From NCBI RefSeq assembly GCF_900128945.1, contig NZ_FQUD01000001.1:372001-436000 (forward strand): a stretch of DNA of 64,000 nt, given 5' to 3'. The translations under genes and the position numbers were made by a program. Shown piece by piece: positions 8,191 through 18,202 of the stretch. Position 1 is the first letter of the stretch; each line of letters starts with the position of its first letter. The stretch comes from Chryseobacterium sp. OV279 (lineage in GTDB: Bacteria > Bacteroidota > Bacteroidia > Flavobacteriales > Weeksellaceae). The notes beneath the pieces are model-generated. The model was not told the origin of the DNA. It searched no databases and was given only the letters and a program-made list of their open reading frames with translations.

Positions 8191-11184
8191 ATGAAGAAAT
8201 TAACTACAAGTGTTTTAGTGGTAGTTCTGTCTTCGACTTTTGCTTTAGTAAGTGGTCAGAAGAAAGATACTGTTAAAACGACGGAGATTGGTGAGGTAAT
8301 CATGACCGGAGCCATGAACAGAAAAATGAAGTTGGATGCTCAGACTTCAACGGCTGCCGTTATTGGGAAAGACAAGCTTGTTCAAGCTGGTGCTCCGAAT
8401 GCTATTGCAGCTTTGGCAGGTAAAGTACCTGGTCTTACTATTAATAAAACAAGCAGCAGTGTTGATGGTACTTATGATATTAAAATCAGAGGTTCTAGAA
8501 CATTAACAGGAAGTACTTCTCCATTGATTGTTATTGACGGTGTAATTTCTACGATGACAATTCTTCAGTCTTTACCGTCTGATGCTATAGAATCTACTAC
8601 AACCCTATTAGGTCTGCAAGGAGCAGCTCTTTATGGGTCTCAAGGGGTTAACGGTGCCCTTATCGTAACTACTAAAAAAGGAAGTGGAAGCAGAAAGCCT
8701 AGAGTTAATTTCAACAGTAACGTTGAATTTGATAATGTTGCTTTTACACCAAAAAGACAACAAAAATACGGACAAGGTTGGTACGGGGATAGAATTCACG
8801 TAGAAAACGGTTCTTGGGGACCTGCGTATTCTGATCCTGCTTTTGCTGGTCAGAATGTAGCTATTGGGGTTCCTTTTTATGATGTGGACGGAGATGGAGT
8901 AATCTCAGTTAATCCAGACGGAGATGTTCCTACGGAAGATGCAGCTGCATCTGTATTCGCACCATTTGCGCCGAGAAAAAAAGATAATGCTAAGGAATTC
9001 TTCAGAACTGGTCTTAACCTTAATAATACATTAAGCATTACTGCAGGAAGCGAAGGTGCTTATGCAGGATTAACGATCAACCGTCAAGATAGAGAATTTA
9101 TTGTTGCTGATGATAAGTTGAAGAAAACTTCAGTAATGTTAAATGGAGGTTTCAAAATTGGAAATCTTTCTCTAGATGGATCGGTAACTTATATCAACAG
9201 ATCTGTTAACTCAACAGATCCTGCACTATATACAAACCTTCTTCAATCTGCTGCAGAGGTTCCTATCGTGGATTTCAGAAATAGCCCAAATCCTTATGCT
9301 TGGACTGTTTTCTATCAAAACCCTTACTGGACAATCCAAAATGTTAGAAATACATCTAAGGTTGATATCTTAAACGGAACTATTTCATTAGGTTATAAGA
9401 TCAATGATCATATCTCCATTAACAATAACGGAACTGCTCAGATCACTTCAACCGACATATTGAACTATAACAACGGATATAATGCATCACAATCTGTTCC
9501 AACGATTGTGAAACCAGATGGTCTTCCTGCACCAAATTCAATTACTTCAACTTTGGCTCAGTCTAATGCGATCAATAGATATTTCTATAATGACTTGATG
9601 GCTAATTTTAATTATGACTTTACAAAAGACATTAATTTTAAATTGACATTAGGTTATAACGTACAGAGAACTGAAAGTAAGACTACATCAGTAGGAGGTA
9701 GCGGGATTAAAATTCCTGGTATTTATCAATACTGGAACCTTAGTAATCTAACTATTCCATATAACCTTAACAACAGAAGATTCACTGATAACAGATATGC
9801 ATTCTTTGCTAATATGGATCTTTCATATAAAGATTATTTATTTGTAAATGCTACAGGAAGATACGAAAATTCTTCTAAACTTCTTCATTCTGATCAGACT
9901 CAGGATAGCAAGCCTAGCTACTTCTACTATTCTGGAGGGGTATCATTCATGCCTTTGAAAGCATTCAATGTTGAAAGCGAAGTGGTAAGCAGATTTGTAG
10001 TGAAAGGATCTCATACAAGAGTAGGAAATGACCCGGTAACTATCTTTGGTATTGAAGATACTGTTGTTTTAGGGCAAGGATATCCGTTTGGTTCAGCGGG
10101 ACCTCTAAGTTTTGTAAACAATCAAAGACCTACAAATACTAATATCAGACCTGAAAAGATAACCAGTGATGAAGTAAGCTTAGGTTTAGGATTCCTTAAA
10201 AACAGAATTACCTTAGATGCGAGTTTTTATCTTCAAACGACTAAAGACCTTATCACTAACCAGACTACATCTTCAGCATCAGGTTTACAGCTTACAGCAG
10301 TTAACGTAGGTGATATTAGAAACAAGGGGATGGAGGTTAATTTAGGATTAACGCCAATAAAAGGGACTGACTTCTCTTGGGATTTAAACCTTGGATGGTC
10401 TATTAACAGAACGAAAGTAATTGAATTGGCTGATGGACAGGATGAAGTAAACCTTTCTACGGGAGGAATTGCTGGTATCTATGCCGTGAAAGGAGAAGAT
10501 TTCCCTCAATTGAAGGCTACTGCCTATATGAGAGATGAGCAAGGAAGAATCATTATCAACCCTGACAACGGGAATCCTTATATTTCTAACAACTATGTGA
10601 GCTTTGGACGTGTTACACCTAACTATACATTAGCACTTAATACAAACTTCAAATATAAAAACTTTGGATTGTATGCAGTTCTTGATTACAGAAATGGTGG
10701 TAAAATCTATTCTGGAGCAATGGCAGGTCTGGCATTCAGTGGAAACCTGGAGCAGTCTGCAGATTTTGACAGAACTCAAGGTGGTTATGTTATTCCAAAC
10801 TCTGTTTATATGAACTCAGCTGGACAGTATGTTGAAAATACTTCAATCAAATCTGGAGGAGAAAGTTATGGAGACTTGCCGGATTACTATGGAAGCGTAT
10901 ACTCAAGAGTTGGGGAAAACTTTATCTTAAGTGGTACTGCATTCAGAGTTAGAGAATTAGGTGTATCTTATGCATTAAGTGCAGATGCAGCTAGATCTAT
11001 TGGATTGACTGGACTAAGCTTCAGTGTATATGCAAGAAACCCATTCTATAAATTTGCTAAAGAAAATAGAGGGTATGCAGATCCTGAAGGATCTTTCACA
11101 ACAGGAAATATCCAGGGACTGACCAATGCAAATCAATATCCATCAACGAGAACAGTAGGATTCACTACTACAATTAATTTTTAA
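8191..11184 (+). CDS. SusC/RagA-family TonB-dependent outer-membrane transporter, unit 1
   Basis: A 997-residue outer-membrane barrel that imports a bound nutrient using TonB energy. A signal peptide (about 1-22, ending S-G-Q) is followed after only about 10 residues by a TonB-box-like stretch (EIGEVIMTGA) and a plug domain (about 50-165: IRGSRTL, PLIVIDG, GSQGVNGALIVTTKKG). A long barrel ends in the expected aromatic residue (T-T-I-N-F). The carboxypeptidase-regulatory-like N-terminal domain usual in SusC proteins is absent. It is the most divergent of the three SusC proteins here. Ten bases separate it from its SusD partner. No glycoside hydrolase or sigma/anti-sigma gene is adjacent, so the substrate is unknown. 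Confidence 0.95.
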   Translation: MKKLTTSVLVVVLSSTFALVSGQKKDTVKTTEIGEVIMTGAMNRKMKLDAQTSTAAVIGKDKLVQAGAPNAIAALAGKVPGLTINKTSSSVDGTYDIKIRGSRTLTGSTSPLIVIDGVISTMTILQSLPSDAIESTTTLLGLQGAALYGSQGVNGALIVTTKKGSGSRKPRVNFNSNVEFDNVAFTPKRQQKYGQGWYGDRIHVENGSWGPAYSDPAFAGQNVAIGVPFYDVDGDGVISVNPDGDVPTEDAAASVFAPFAPRKKDNAKEFFRTGLNLNNTLSITAGSEGAYAGLTINRQDREFIVADDKLKKTSVMLNGGFKIGNLSLDGSVTYINRSVNSTDPALYTNLLQSAAEVPIVDFRNSPNPYAWTVFYQNPYWTIQNVRNTSKVDILNGTISLGYKINDHISINNNGTAQITSTDILNYNNGYNASQSVPTIVKPDGLPAPNSITSTLAQSNAINRYFYNDLMANFNYDFTKDINFKLTLGYNVQRTESKTTSVGGSGIKIPGIYQYWNLSNLTIPYNLNNRRFTDNRYAFFANMDLSYKDYLFVNATGRYENSSKLLHSDQTQDSKPSYFYYSGGVSFMPLKAFNVESEVVSRFVVKGSHTRVGNDPVTIFGIEDTVVLGQGYPFGSAGPLSFVNNQRPTNTNIRPEKITSDEVSLGLGFLKNRITLDASFYLQTTKDLITNQTTSSASGLQLTAVNVGDIRNKGMEVNLGLTPIKGTDFSWDLNLGWSINRTKVIELADGQDEVNLSTGGIAGIYAVKGEDFPQLKATAYMRDEQGRIIINPDNGNPYISNNYVSFGRVTPNYTLALNTNFKYKNFGLYAVLDYRNGGKIYSGAMAGLAFSGNLEQSADFDRTQGGYVIPNSVYMNSAGQYVENTSIKSGGESYGDLPDYYGSVYSRVGENFILSGTAFRVRELGVSYALSADAARSIGLTGLSFSVYARNPFYKFAKENRGYADPEGSFTTGNIQGLTNANQYPSTRTVGFTTTINF

Positions 11185-11194
11185 ATAAATCATA

Positions 11195-12841
11195 ATGAAA
11201 AAGATATTAATACCTATTTTAGGAATGACGACGCTGCTGTTTTTCAACTCGTGTAGTGATGATTTCCTGGATGTAAATAAAAATGTAAACGAAGCCTATA
11301 CTAATCAGGTAACTCCTAAAGATAGACTGGGCGCTGCTGAGACTGTTGTATTCAGAACGCAGGGTAATACCATGAACAGATTCGGTAACCTGATGATGAA
11401 TGCATGGGCAGGAAATATTTACTATTATGCCTCTCCTTACGGGGATGAGTTCAGAATGAGAGCAGATTCACAGTTCTATGACAATATCTGGGATAATCTT
11501 TATTTAGGAGTATCTAACCTGCAGGCGGTAATTGATGCACCGGAATCTGCAAAATATCCACACCACGTTGCTGTAGCTAAAGTGATGAAGGCTTATTATA
11601 TGCAGATGATCGTTGACTTATACAATGATGTTCCTTATACTGAGGCGTTCAAAGGACAGGCTAATAAGAATCCTAAATATGATAAGGCTAAGGATGTTTA
11701 TAAGGGACTTTTAGCGGAACTAAACCAAGCACTTGCCTTGATCCCACAGACTCCAAGTTCGTCTAATTATAATTTGGCTTTTGCTGAAGATCCAATCTTC
11801 CTAGGTTCTGGTACAACTCAGGATCTTGCTACATGGAGAACTTTCTGGACGCAAATGGCTAATACAGTGAAACTTAAAATGCTTGTTAGGCTTTCTAACT
11901 GTACAGATCCTGAGGTTATTACATGGAGAAATGCAGAACTTCTGGCTATGGCTCCATTGACTAGTAATCCAGCTAATTTTATTAGTGCAGATGTGAAGAT
12001 CCAGCCAGGATTTAATCCAAATGCATTAGATCAGAGAAATCCTTTCTATGCAAATTTTGGAAGAATAGATATAGATGCGGGAGATATTGGTGCAGGTTTT
12101 AGACAAACATTTGCATCAGAGCATATCATTAATTCTCTAAAAGGATTAACAACTGAAACTTCAGGAGTATCAGATGGAAGAATTTCCAGATTATTTATTG
12201 GTAGAGGACTTGGAAGTCCAAGTAATGCTGCTGCTAATGTAATAGGACAACCTCAGGGAGGAACTAAACAATCAGGAAAGGCTGAAGGTGATTTTGCTAC
12301 TTTAGGTTTATTCATGGCCTTTACTAATGGTTCTACTGGACCTAATACAAGTACGGCATTAGCTTCAAATCCAGGACTTGTGCTGACATTATCAGAAGTA
12401 AGATTCTTACAGGCTGAAGCTGCGGTTGTATATCCTACTACCATGGCGTTTAATGCTCAAACGAGTTTTAATCAAGGTATTACTGAGTCATTTGAAACAT
12501 TTACTAGACCTGCCTCTGGTGCAGCTGCTAGTGCTGCGTATCTTACTGCGATAGCTGCAAAACCAGGAATGGGATGGGCTGCGACTGCTAATAAGATTCA
12601 AGCTATTCAGTACCAGAAATGGGTTGCATTAACAAATATCAACCCTACTGAGACGTACATCAGTTATACAAAAACTGGATTCCCTCAGTTACCGATGCCA
12701 CAAGGAGCTTATTATTCATCAAGACCGAAGAGATTAATGTATCCTCAGTCTGAGTATATTTCCAATACGGCTAACGTGCCAAACCCAAGTATTGATGATA
12801 TGTACAATATCAATGCTTATTCTCCATTCTGGTTGAAATAA
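11195..12841 (+). CDS. SusD/RagB-family nutrient-binding lipoprotein, unit 1
   Basis: A 548-residue surface lipoprotein that caps the SusC barrel and captures the substrate. A lipoprotein signal peptide ends at Cys20 (F-F-N-S-C), followed by S-D-D-F-L-D, a typical SusD start and an acidic export signal. Helical-repeat segments such as YYMQMIVDLYNDVPYTEAF and LSEVRFLQAEAA are diagnostic for the SusD-like lipoproteins. It is followed by a strong terminator. Confidence 0.94.
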   Translation: MKKILIPILGMTTLLFFNSCSDDFLDVNKNVNEAYTNQVTPKDRLGAAETVVFRTQGNTMNRFGNLMMNAWAGNIYYYASPYGDEFRMRADSQFYDNIWDNLYLGVSNLQAVIDAPESAKYPHHVAVAKVMKAYYMQMIVDLYNDVPYTEAFKGQANKNPKYDKAKDVYKGLLAELNQALALIPQTPSSSNYNLAFAEDPIFLGSGTTQDLATWRTFWTQMANTVKLKMLVRLSNCTDPEVITWRNAELLAMAPLTSNPANFISADVKIQPGFNPNALDQRNPFYANFGRIDIDAGDIGAGFRQTFASEHIINSLKGLTTETSGVSDGRISRLFIGRGLGSPSNAAANVIGQPQGGTKQSGKAEGDFATLGLFMAFTNGSTGPNTSTALASNPGLVLTLSEVRFLQAEAAVVYPTTMAFNAQTSFNQGITESFETFTRPASGAAASAAYLTAIAAKPGMGWAATANKIQAIQYQKWVALTNINPTETYISYTKTGFPQLPMPQGAYYSSRPKRLMYPQSEYISNTANVPNPSIDDMYNINAYSPFWLK

Positions 12842-12870
12842 GTAAGACAAATTTTAATATATTTTTATTA

Positions 12871-12893
12871 CCGCCTTCGGGCGGTTTTTTTTG
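12871..12893 (+). terminator. Intrinsic terminator of SusC-SusD unit 1
   Basis: CCGCC-TTCG-GGCGG hairpin followed by TTTTTTTT. The same hairpin core recurs after unit 3 at 22689. Confidence 0.92.
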
Positions 12894-13165
12894 TTTTATG
12901 ATTTTGCTAACGATTTTTGTGATTATGTGTTATAATTGTATATTATATGCATAGTTAGGGATATATTGACTTTATTCTATATGTATTTGAGAATCAATTT
13001 ATTTCATCTTATTGTGAGTTTTTTTATAGAATGGGTGTCTTATGAAAAAAAATAATTAATGTTTTGGTTCTTTATTTTAAAAATTGTTAAAAATCATTAT
13101 TTTGTGAATTAATTACTATTGTTTATTCTTTTTAGTTAATGATAACCGTTTATTTTTATAATTCC
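12894..13165. other. AT-rich intergenic region before SusC unit 2
   Basis: Very AT-rich, with no open frame of note and no clear hairpin. It leads into the promoter of unit 2. Confidence 0.5.
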
Positions 13166-13195
13166 TTGTGTCTTTGGGAAAGTTTTACAAATTTG
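13166..13195 (+). promoter_or_regulatory. Promoter of SusC-SusD unit 2
   Basis: TTG (13166-13168), a 19-base spacer and CAAATTTG (13188-13195). The stretch GAAAGTTTTACAAATTTGTA is nearly identical to that of unit 3, and the leader TACAAAAATTAAAATTTATATG is shared in outline. Confidence 0.72.
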
Positions 13196-13220
13196 TACGG
13201 CTACAAAAATTAAAATTTAT

Positions 13221-16217
13221 ATGAAGAAATTAACAGCAAGTCTACTTGTTTTGGTGTTGTCTTCGTCTATCGCTGTTGCTCATGCCCAGCAAAAGAACGA
13301 TACTGTAAAAACGAAGGAGATAGAGGGAGTGGTAGTTACCGCACTCGGAATTAAAAGAGAGAAAAAATCTTTGGGATATGCCTCGCAAGAAATTAAAGCA
13401 AGTGCACTCTCAGATGGAACTACTAATACAGGTAATATTGCCTCTCAGTTATCAGGTAAAGTAGCCGGGCTTAATGTGACAACAAACAATAACTTCGGAG
13501 GCTCGTCAAACTTATTGATAAGAGGTGTTAAATCATTAGGAGGAGGAAATCCTCTGATTGTTATTGATGGATCACCGGTAAACAATACCTATACCCAGGA
13601 AAAAAATGTAGATTATGGAAATGCTCTCTCTGATATTAATCAGGAAGACATCGAATCGATCAACGTTTTAAAAGGTGCAGCAGCATCTGCATTATATGGA
13701 GAAAGAGGTTTAAATGGAGTAATTGTTATCACAACGAAAAATGGAAAAGGAAAAGATGACGGATCTTGGGGAGTCACATTTTCATCTTCAATGCAGGTTG
13801 GTTTTATTGATAAATCTACTTTTCCGGAATACCAGACAAGTTATGGTGCCGGATATTCTCAAAAATTTGGAAGTCAGGCTGCTGATGGTTTAAATAATGC
13901 GAACTATGGCGCTGATGCATCTTGGGGGCCAAAATTTGATCCCAACTTAATGGTTTATCAATGGGATTCTTTTGACCCAACTTCTCCTAACTATAAAAAA
14001 GCAACGCCTTGGGTAGCTGCTAAAAATGGACCGATTAAGTTTTTTAATAATCCTACAACATATACCAATAGCATAACTCTTGAAAAAGGGCAAAAAGGAA
14101 AGAATATTAGTTTTACTTATGATAATATGATGTCTGATGGTTTGGTACCCAACTCGCACATCAATAAGAATAACTTCTCTTTAAAGGTTAATTACGATCT
14201 GACTCCTAAATTGCATTCTTCTTTCTATTCTACACTGACTTTACAGGAAACTAAGGGAAGAGGTATTACAGGATACTCCAACAATATCGCAACAGGTTTC
14301 AGACAATGGTGGCAAACCAATGTAGATCTTAATGATTTGGAAAGAGCTTATCTTGCTAATATTGATCCTTCTGTAGCCAGTGCAGCTAATAATTTTGGAA
14401 ACGTTACCTGGAGTAGGAAATCTGCAGCTAATGGAGCACCTGCTTATTGGAATAATCCGTATTTCCAGGCCTATCAAAACTATACATCTGATAGAAGATT
14501 TAGAAATTTCACATATGGACAGGTAACCTACGATCTATTTGATAAAGTCTCTGTTACCGGAAAAATATCTTATGACAGATCCAATCTTATGGCTGAAAAC
14601 AGATTAGCTGTTGGAGCTCTGCCACAAGCTTTTGGACAATCAAATAATTCTGTTGGTTCAGGTTATGCAAGACGTGATCTGTTAAGAACAGAAACCAACT
14701 ATGATTTAATGGTGAATTATAAATTTGATATAACAGATGATATTAACGTTTCCGGAGTCCTTGGAGGAAATATACGCAGGAATTATTTAAATTCTGTTTA
14801 TGCTTCAACGGAAGGAGGACTTGTCGTTGCGGGAATCTACGCGTTATCAAATTCTAAAAAGTCACCTTTAGCATCGGATGAAAATGAATCCACTACACAG
14901 ACAAATTCCGGATATGTGACTGCTTCATTTGATTTCTTTAAAAAATTCTATGTAGATGGAACGTGGAGGGTAGATCAAAGTTCAACATTGCCAGCAGGAA
15001 ATAATGTTTATAATTATCCTTCTGTAACAGGATCATTAATAATGTCCGAAATTATTGATACCAAAAGCTGGATGAATTTCTGGAAACTAAGAGCGAACTA
15101 TGCTGAAGTAGGCGGTACGGCAGATCCTTATCAGTTAGTTAATAATTATAGATCTGCAGGGATTTTATCTGGTGTAGGGATCTACAATCCAATTTTAAAT
15201 CAGTCTAATCCGGGTCTAAGGCCTCAAAGATCTAAAGAATTTGAAGTAGGAACTGAAGTTCATTTCTTAAAAGACAGGATCACACTTGATTTTGCCTATT
15301 ATAAAACAAAAACAGTTGATCAGATTATTACTCTTCCGGTTTCTTCGGGAGCAGGCTACTTAGGTAAAGTTGTTAATGCTGGTAGAATTGATAATACCGG
15401 ATACGAAGTGCAACTTGGCCTGGTACCTATCAAATCGAAAGATTTTACATGGAATATTGATGTCAACTGGTCTAAAAATAAAAATAAAGTTATCGAACTT
15501 TATCCGGGTATCACGAACTTATTGTTAAACAGTTTTACCGGAGGTGTATCTTTAAATGCCAGAGTAGGAGAAGCTTGGGGAACGTTAGTTGGCGCTGATT
15601 ATACCTATTTAAATGGTGAAAAGGTTATTAATCCGGCTACGGGTAAATATTTACAGAATGGTAATCAGATTATCGGTAATACAACTCCAGATTGGATTGG
15701 AGGAATAAGAAACAGTATGAGCTATAAAGGATTCTCATTGAGTTTCTTAATTGATATGCGTAAAGGCGGAGATATTTTCTCAACTGATATGTATTATGGC
15801 TTGTCTTCAGGTTTATACAAAGAAACTGCTGAAGGATCTTATAGAGATCAAAATGTTGTCCTTCCAGGTGTTCTCCCTAATGGTTCTCCAAATAATATTC
15901 CATTATCGCAGTTTGACAATGGAAGCAGTTACGGGTATAAAACTCAGCCTTCGAGAGAGTTTGTTTATGACGGTTCATATATTAAGCTAAGAGAAGCGAG
16001 TATTGGATACATGCTTCCTAAATCTTTATTAGCGGGAACAAAAATTTATGATGCCAAAATTTCGATTGTTGGAAGAAATTTATGGATTATTCATAAAAAC
16101 CTGCCATATGCTGATCCTGAAGCTGTGGTTGGAGGAGGACTCAACTCTTATGGTTGGTCTATTGGTTCGATGCCAACTACAAGAGATGTGGGTGTCAATG
16201 TAACATTTAAATTCTAA
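13221..16217 (+). CDS. SusC/RagA-family TonB-dependent outer-membrane transporter, unit 2
   Basis: A 998-residue TonB-dependent barrel. A signal peptide (about 1-23, A-H-A-Q) is followed by the TonB box and family signature (EIEGVVVTALGIKREKKSLG). The plug domain has LLIRGVKSL, NPLIVIDGSPVNN and ALYGERGLNGVIVITTKNG, and the barrel ends in F-K-F. Like its neighbours it lacks the N-terminal carboxypeptidase-regulatory-like domain. The first 60 residues are almost the same as in unit 3, and the DNA is clearly related, which points to tandem duplication. It pairs with the SusD gene 11 bases downstream. Substrate unknown. Confidence 0.95.
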   Translation: MKKLTASLLVLVLSSSIAVAHAQQKNDTVKTKEIEGVVVTALGIKREKKSLGYASQEIKASALSDGTTNTGNIASQLSGKVAGLNVTTNNNFGGSSNLLIRGVKSLGGGNPLIVIDGSPVNNTYTQEKNVDYGNALSDINQEDIESINVLKGAAASALYGERGLNGVIVITTKNGKGKDDGSWGVTFSSSMQVGFIDKSTFPEYQTSYGAGYSQKFGSQAADGLNNANYGADASWGPKFDPNLMVYQWDSFDPTSPNYKKATPWVAAKNGPIKFFNNPTTYTNSITLEKGQKGKNISFTYDNMMSDGLVPNSHINKNNFSLKVNYDLTPKLHSSFYSTLTLQETKGRGITGYSNNIATGFRQWWQTNVDLNDLERAYLANIDPSVASAANNFGNVTWSRKSAANGAPAYWNNPYFQAYQNYTSDRRFRNFTYGQVTYDLFDKVSVTGKISYDRSNLMAENRLAVGALPQAFGQSNNSVGSGYARRDLLRTETNYDLMVNYKFDITDDINVSGVLGGNIRRNYLNSVYASTEGGLVVAGIYALSNSKKSPLASDENESTTQTNSGYVTASFDFFKKFYVDGTWRVDQSSTLPAGNNVYNYPSVTGSLIMSEIIDTKSWMNFWKLRANYAEVGGTADPYQLVNNYRSAGILSGVGIYNPILNQSNPGLRPQRSKEFEVGTEVHFLKDRITLDFAYYKTKTVDQIITLPVSSGAGYLGKVVNAGRIDNTGYEVQLGLVPIKSKDFTWNIDVNWSKNKNKVIELYPGITNLLLNSFTGGVSLNARVGEAWGTLVGADYTYLNGEKVINPATGKYLQNGNQIIGNTTPDWIGGIRNSMSYKGFSLSFLIDMRKGGDIFSTDMYYGLSSGLYKETAEGSYRDQNVVLPGVLPNGSPNNIPLSQFDNGSSYGYKTQPSREFVYDGSYIKLREASIGYMLPKSLLAGTKIYDAKISIVGRNLWIIHKNLPYADPEAVVGGGLNSYGWSIGSMPTTRDVGVNVTFKF

Positions 16218-16228
16218 TTACGTTAAAA

Positions 16229-17674
16229 ATGAAAAATATTATAAAAATAAGTTTAGTGTCTGTATGCATGGGTTTAGGTTTAAGTTCATGTCAAAGTGAT
16301 TTAACCTCCCTTAATGATGACCCTAAACATCCATCAGTTCTGCCTTCTGAAAATTTATTAGCGACGGCTTTATACCAGTCATCGTATTATATGGATAATC
16401 CCAATGTAAATTTTAATAACTACAGGTTCTTTACGCAACAATGGGCTGAAACTCAATATCCGGATGAAACTCAATATAACTTGATTACCCGAAATCAACC
16501 TAGAAATCATTTTAATAGAATGTATGTTTATAGTATTAATAACCTTAGACAGGCAAAAGTTAATCTGAAAAATGAAGTTGAAACTGAAGATATTAGAACA
16601 AATAAATTGGCAACGTTAGAAATTGAAGAAATTTTTATTTGGGAAAATATAGTTGATACTTATGGGGATGTTCCTTACTCTGAGGCTTTTAAACCTGATG
16701 AGATTTTAAGCCCAAAATATGATGACGCGAAAGGTATTTATGTAGATTTAATTAAAAGAATCGACAATGTTATCGCAACTATAAAACCATCTGTTAAAGG
16801 ATATGCTCCAATTGGGGGAGAATATTCTGGAGATCTGGTTTATTCGGGTGATATGACAAAATGGATTAAATTGGCCAACTCCGTAAAACTAAGGTTAGGA
16901 ATGAATTTAGCTGATGTTGATCCTGTGCTATCAAAAGCCACTGTTGAATCAGCAATCTCAGGTGGAGTTATTTCTTCTGATGCAGAGGCTTATAAATTTA
17001 AGTATGACGGGAATACATTTTCAAATCCAGTTTTTGACAACCTAGTGGCCTCGAATAGAAATGACTTTTTACCTAGTGAATTGGTTGTGAATACCATGAA
17101 AAATTTATCAGATCCAAGAATGGATGTATGGTTTACAAAAGTTGCAGGAGCTTATAAAGGTGGTGTTTTTGGAGAATTAAATGATCCTTATACTAATTTT
17201 TCACAATTAGGTCCTTACTTTAGATCTGCAACCAGTTCTTCAAACCTATTGAGTTACTCGGAGGTAGTCTTTCTTAAGGCTGAAGCAGCTGCCAGAAATT
17301 ATTCTGCTGGCGACACAGCTGCAAATCTTTATGCAGCAGCAGTTACTGCTTCAATGAATGAAAATGGAGTAAGTGCAGCTAATACAATGACTTATTTAGC
17401 TGGTAATCCATATGATGCGGTTAACTGGAAAAAATCTATCGGTGTTCAGGCTTGGATAGCCTTGTTTAACAGAGGGTTTGCCAGTTGGAATTTCACAAGA
17501 CGTTTAGATAACCCAATTCTTGTTAATCCTCCAAAGTCCAACCTATCATCTGTGCCATACAGAATGCCTTATTCTGATCAGGAATATGTGCTAAATGGAA
17601 CAAATGTTAATGCTGCTGCCAGTAAAATAGGTGGTGATAAAGCAACGACAAAGTTATTCTGGGATAAATTCTAG
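16229..17674 (+). CDS. SusD/RagB-family nutrient-binding lipoprotein, unit 2
   Basis: A 481-residue lipoprotein with the lipidated Cys at residue 21 (G-L-S-S-C), followed by Q-S-D. It has SusD-like features such as NIVDTYGDVPYSEAF, WIKLANSVKLRLGM, YSEVVFLKAEAAAR, and a C-terminal R-M-P-Y-S-D-Q-E segment. About 70 residues shorter than the unit 1 partner and closer to unit 3. It works with the SusC protein directly upstream. Confidence 0.94.
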   Translation: MKNIIKISLVSVCMGLGLSSCQSDLTSLNDDPKHPSVLPSENLLATALYQSSYYMDNPNVNFNNYRFFTQQWAETQYPDETQYNLITRNQPRNHFNRMYVYSINNLRQAKVNLKNEVETEDIRTNKLATLEIEEIFIWENIVDTYGDVPYSEAFKPDEILSPKYDDAKGIYVDLIKRIDNVIATIKPSVKGYAPIGGEYSGDLVYSGDMTKWIKLANSVKLRLGMNLADVDPVLSKATVESAISGGVISSDAEAYKFKYDGNTFSNPVFDNLVASNRNDFLPSELVVNTMKNLSDPRMDVWFTKVAGAYKGGVFGELNDPYTNFSQLGPYFRSATSSSNLLSYSEVVFLKAEAAARNYSAGDTAANLYAAAVTASMNENGVSAANTMTYLAGNPYDAVNWKKSIGVQAWIALFNRGFASWNFTRRLDNPILVNPPKSNLSSVPYRMPYSDQEYVLNGTNVNAAASKIGGDKATTKLFWDKF

Positions 17675-17692
17675 AAGAATATTATTTACATT

Positions 17693-17733
17693 AAAGGTCA
17701 TTTTCACGATTTGTGAAAATGACCTTTTTTTTG
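17693..17733 (+). terminator. Intrinsic terminator of SusC-SusD unit 2
   Basis: A perfect 15-base-pair stem: AAAGGTCATTTTCAC (17693-17707), loop GATTT, GTGAAAATGACCTTT (17713-17727), then a T-run. Confidence 0.93.
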
Positions 17734-18146
17734 TTTTTACATCTGAAAAGATTTCATTGATAAGAGTATTGCTTCGCATTATCCGATTATAAGACAAAAC
17801 TATACTATATTTTTATGATCATTTTTTTCTTTTTTTTGCTTTATAGCGTCGAACCTCCCTTATTTAGTAGAAAAATAATATATGCATAACATAGTTTTGT
17901 TTTTTGCTATTAATCTTATTTATCAAAAGATTATTTTGAATCCTTTTGACTATCAGCTTGTTATTGTTATTTTGGGTAATGTATCATATAGAAAATATCA
18001 ATTAGAAGCAGTTGTGTTTTTCTGAAAAAAAATATTGCTAAAATGTTTTGTTTTTGTTAATTGTATTCATTTTAACTAAATTTAATAATTTATTTTATAT
18101 TAAATTTAGAAATTAATGAATATTTGATATTTTTTTAAGATTTTGT
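17734..18146. other. AT-rich intergenic region before SusC unit 3
   Basis: Over 400 bases of very AT-rich DNA with long T-tracts. No supported gene or RNA was seen. It ends in the unit 3 promoter. Confidence 0.5.
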
Positions 18147-18177
18147 TTTGTGTTTTTAAGAAAGTTTTACAAATTTG
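18147..18177 (+). promoter_or_regulatory. Promoter of SusC-SusD unit 3
   Basis: TTTG (18147-18150), a 19-base spacer and CAAATTTG (18170-18177), with AAGAAAGTTTTA directly before the -7 element, as in units 1 and 2. It lies 25 bases upstream of the chosen start at 18203. An upstream in-frame ATG at 18143 precedes this promoter and is therefore not a credible start. Confidence 0.75.
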
Positions 18178-18202
18178 TACAGTCACAAAATTAAAATTTG
18201 AT

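Noticed and set aside
17734..18146. Possible riboswitch or sRNA in the long gap before SusC unit 3
   Set aside because: No hairpin with a terminator and no conserved core could be seen.
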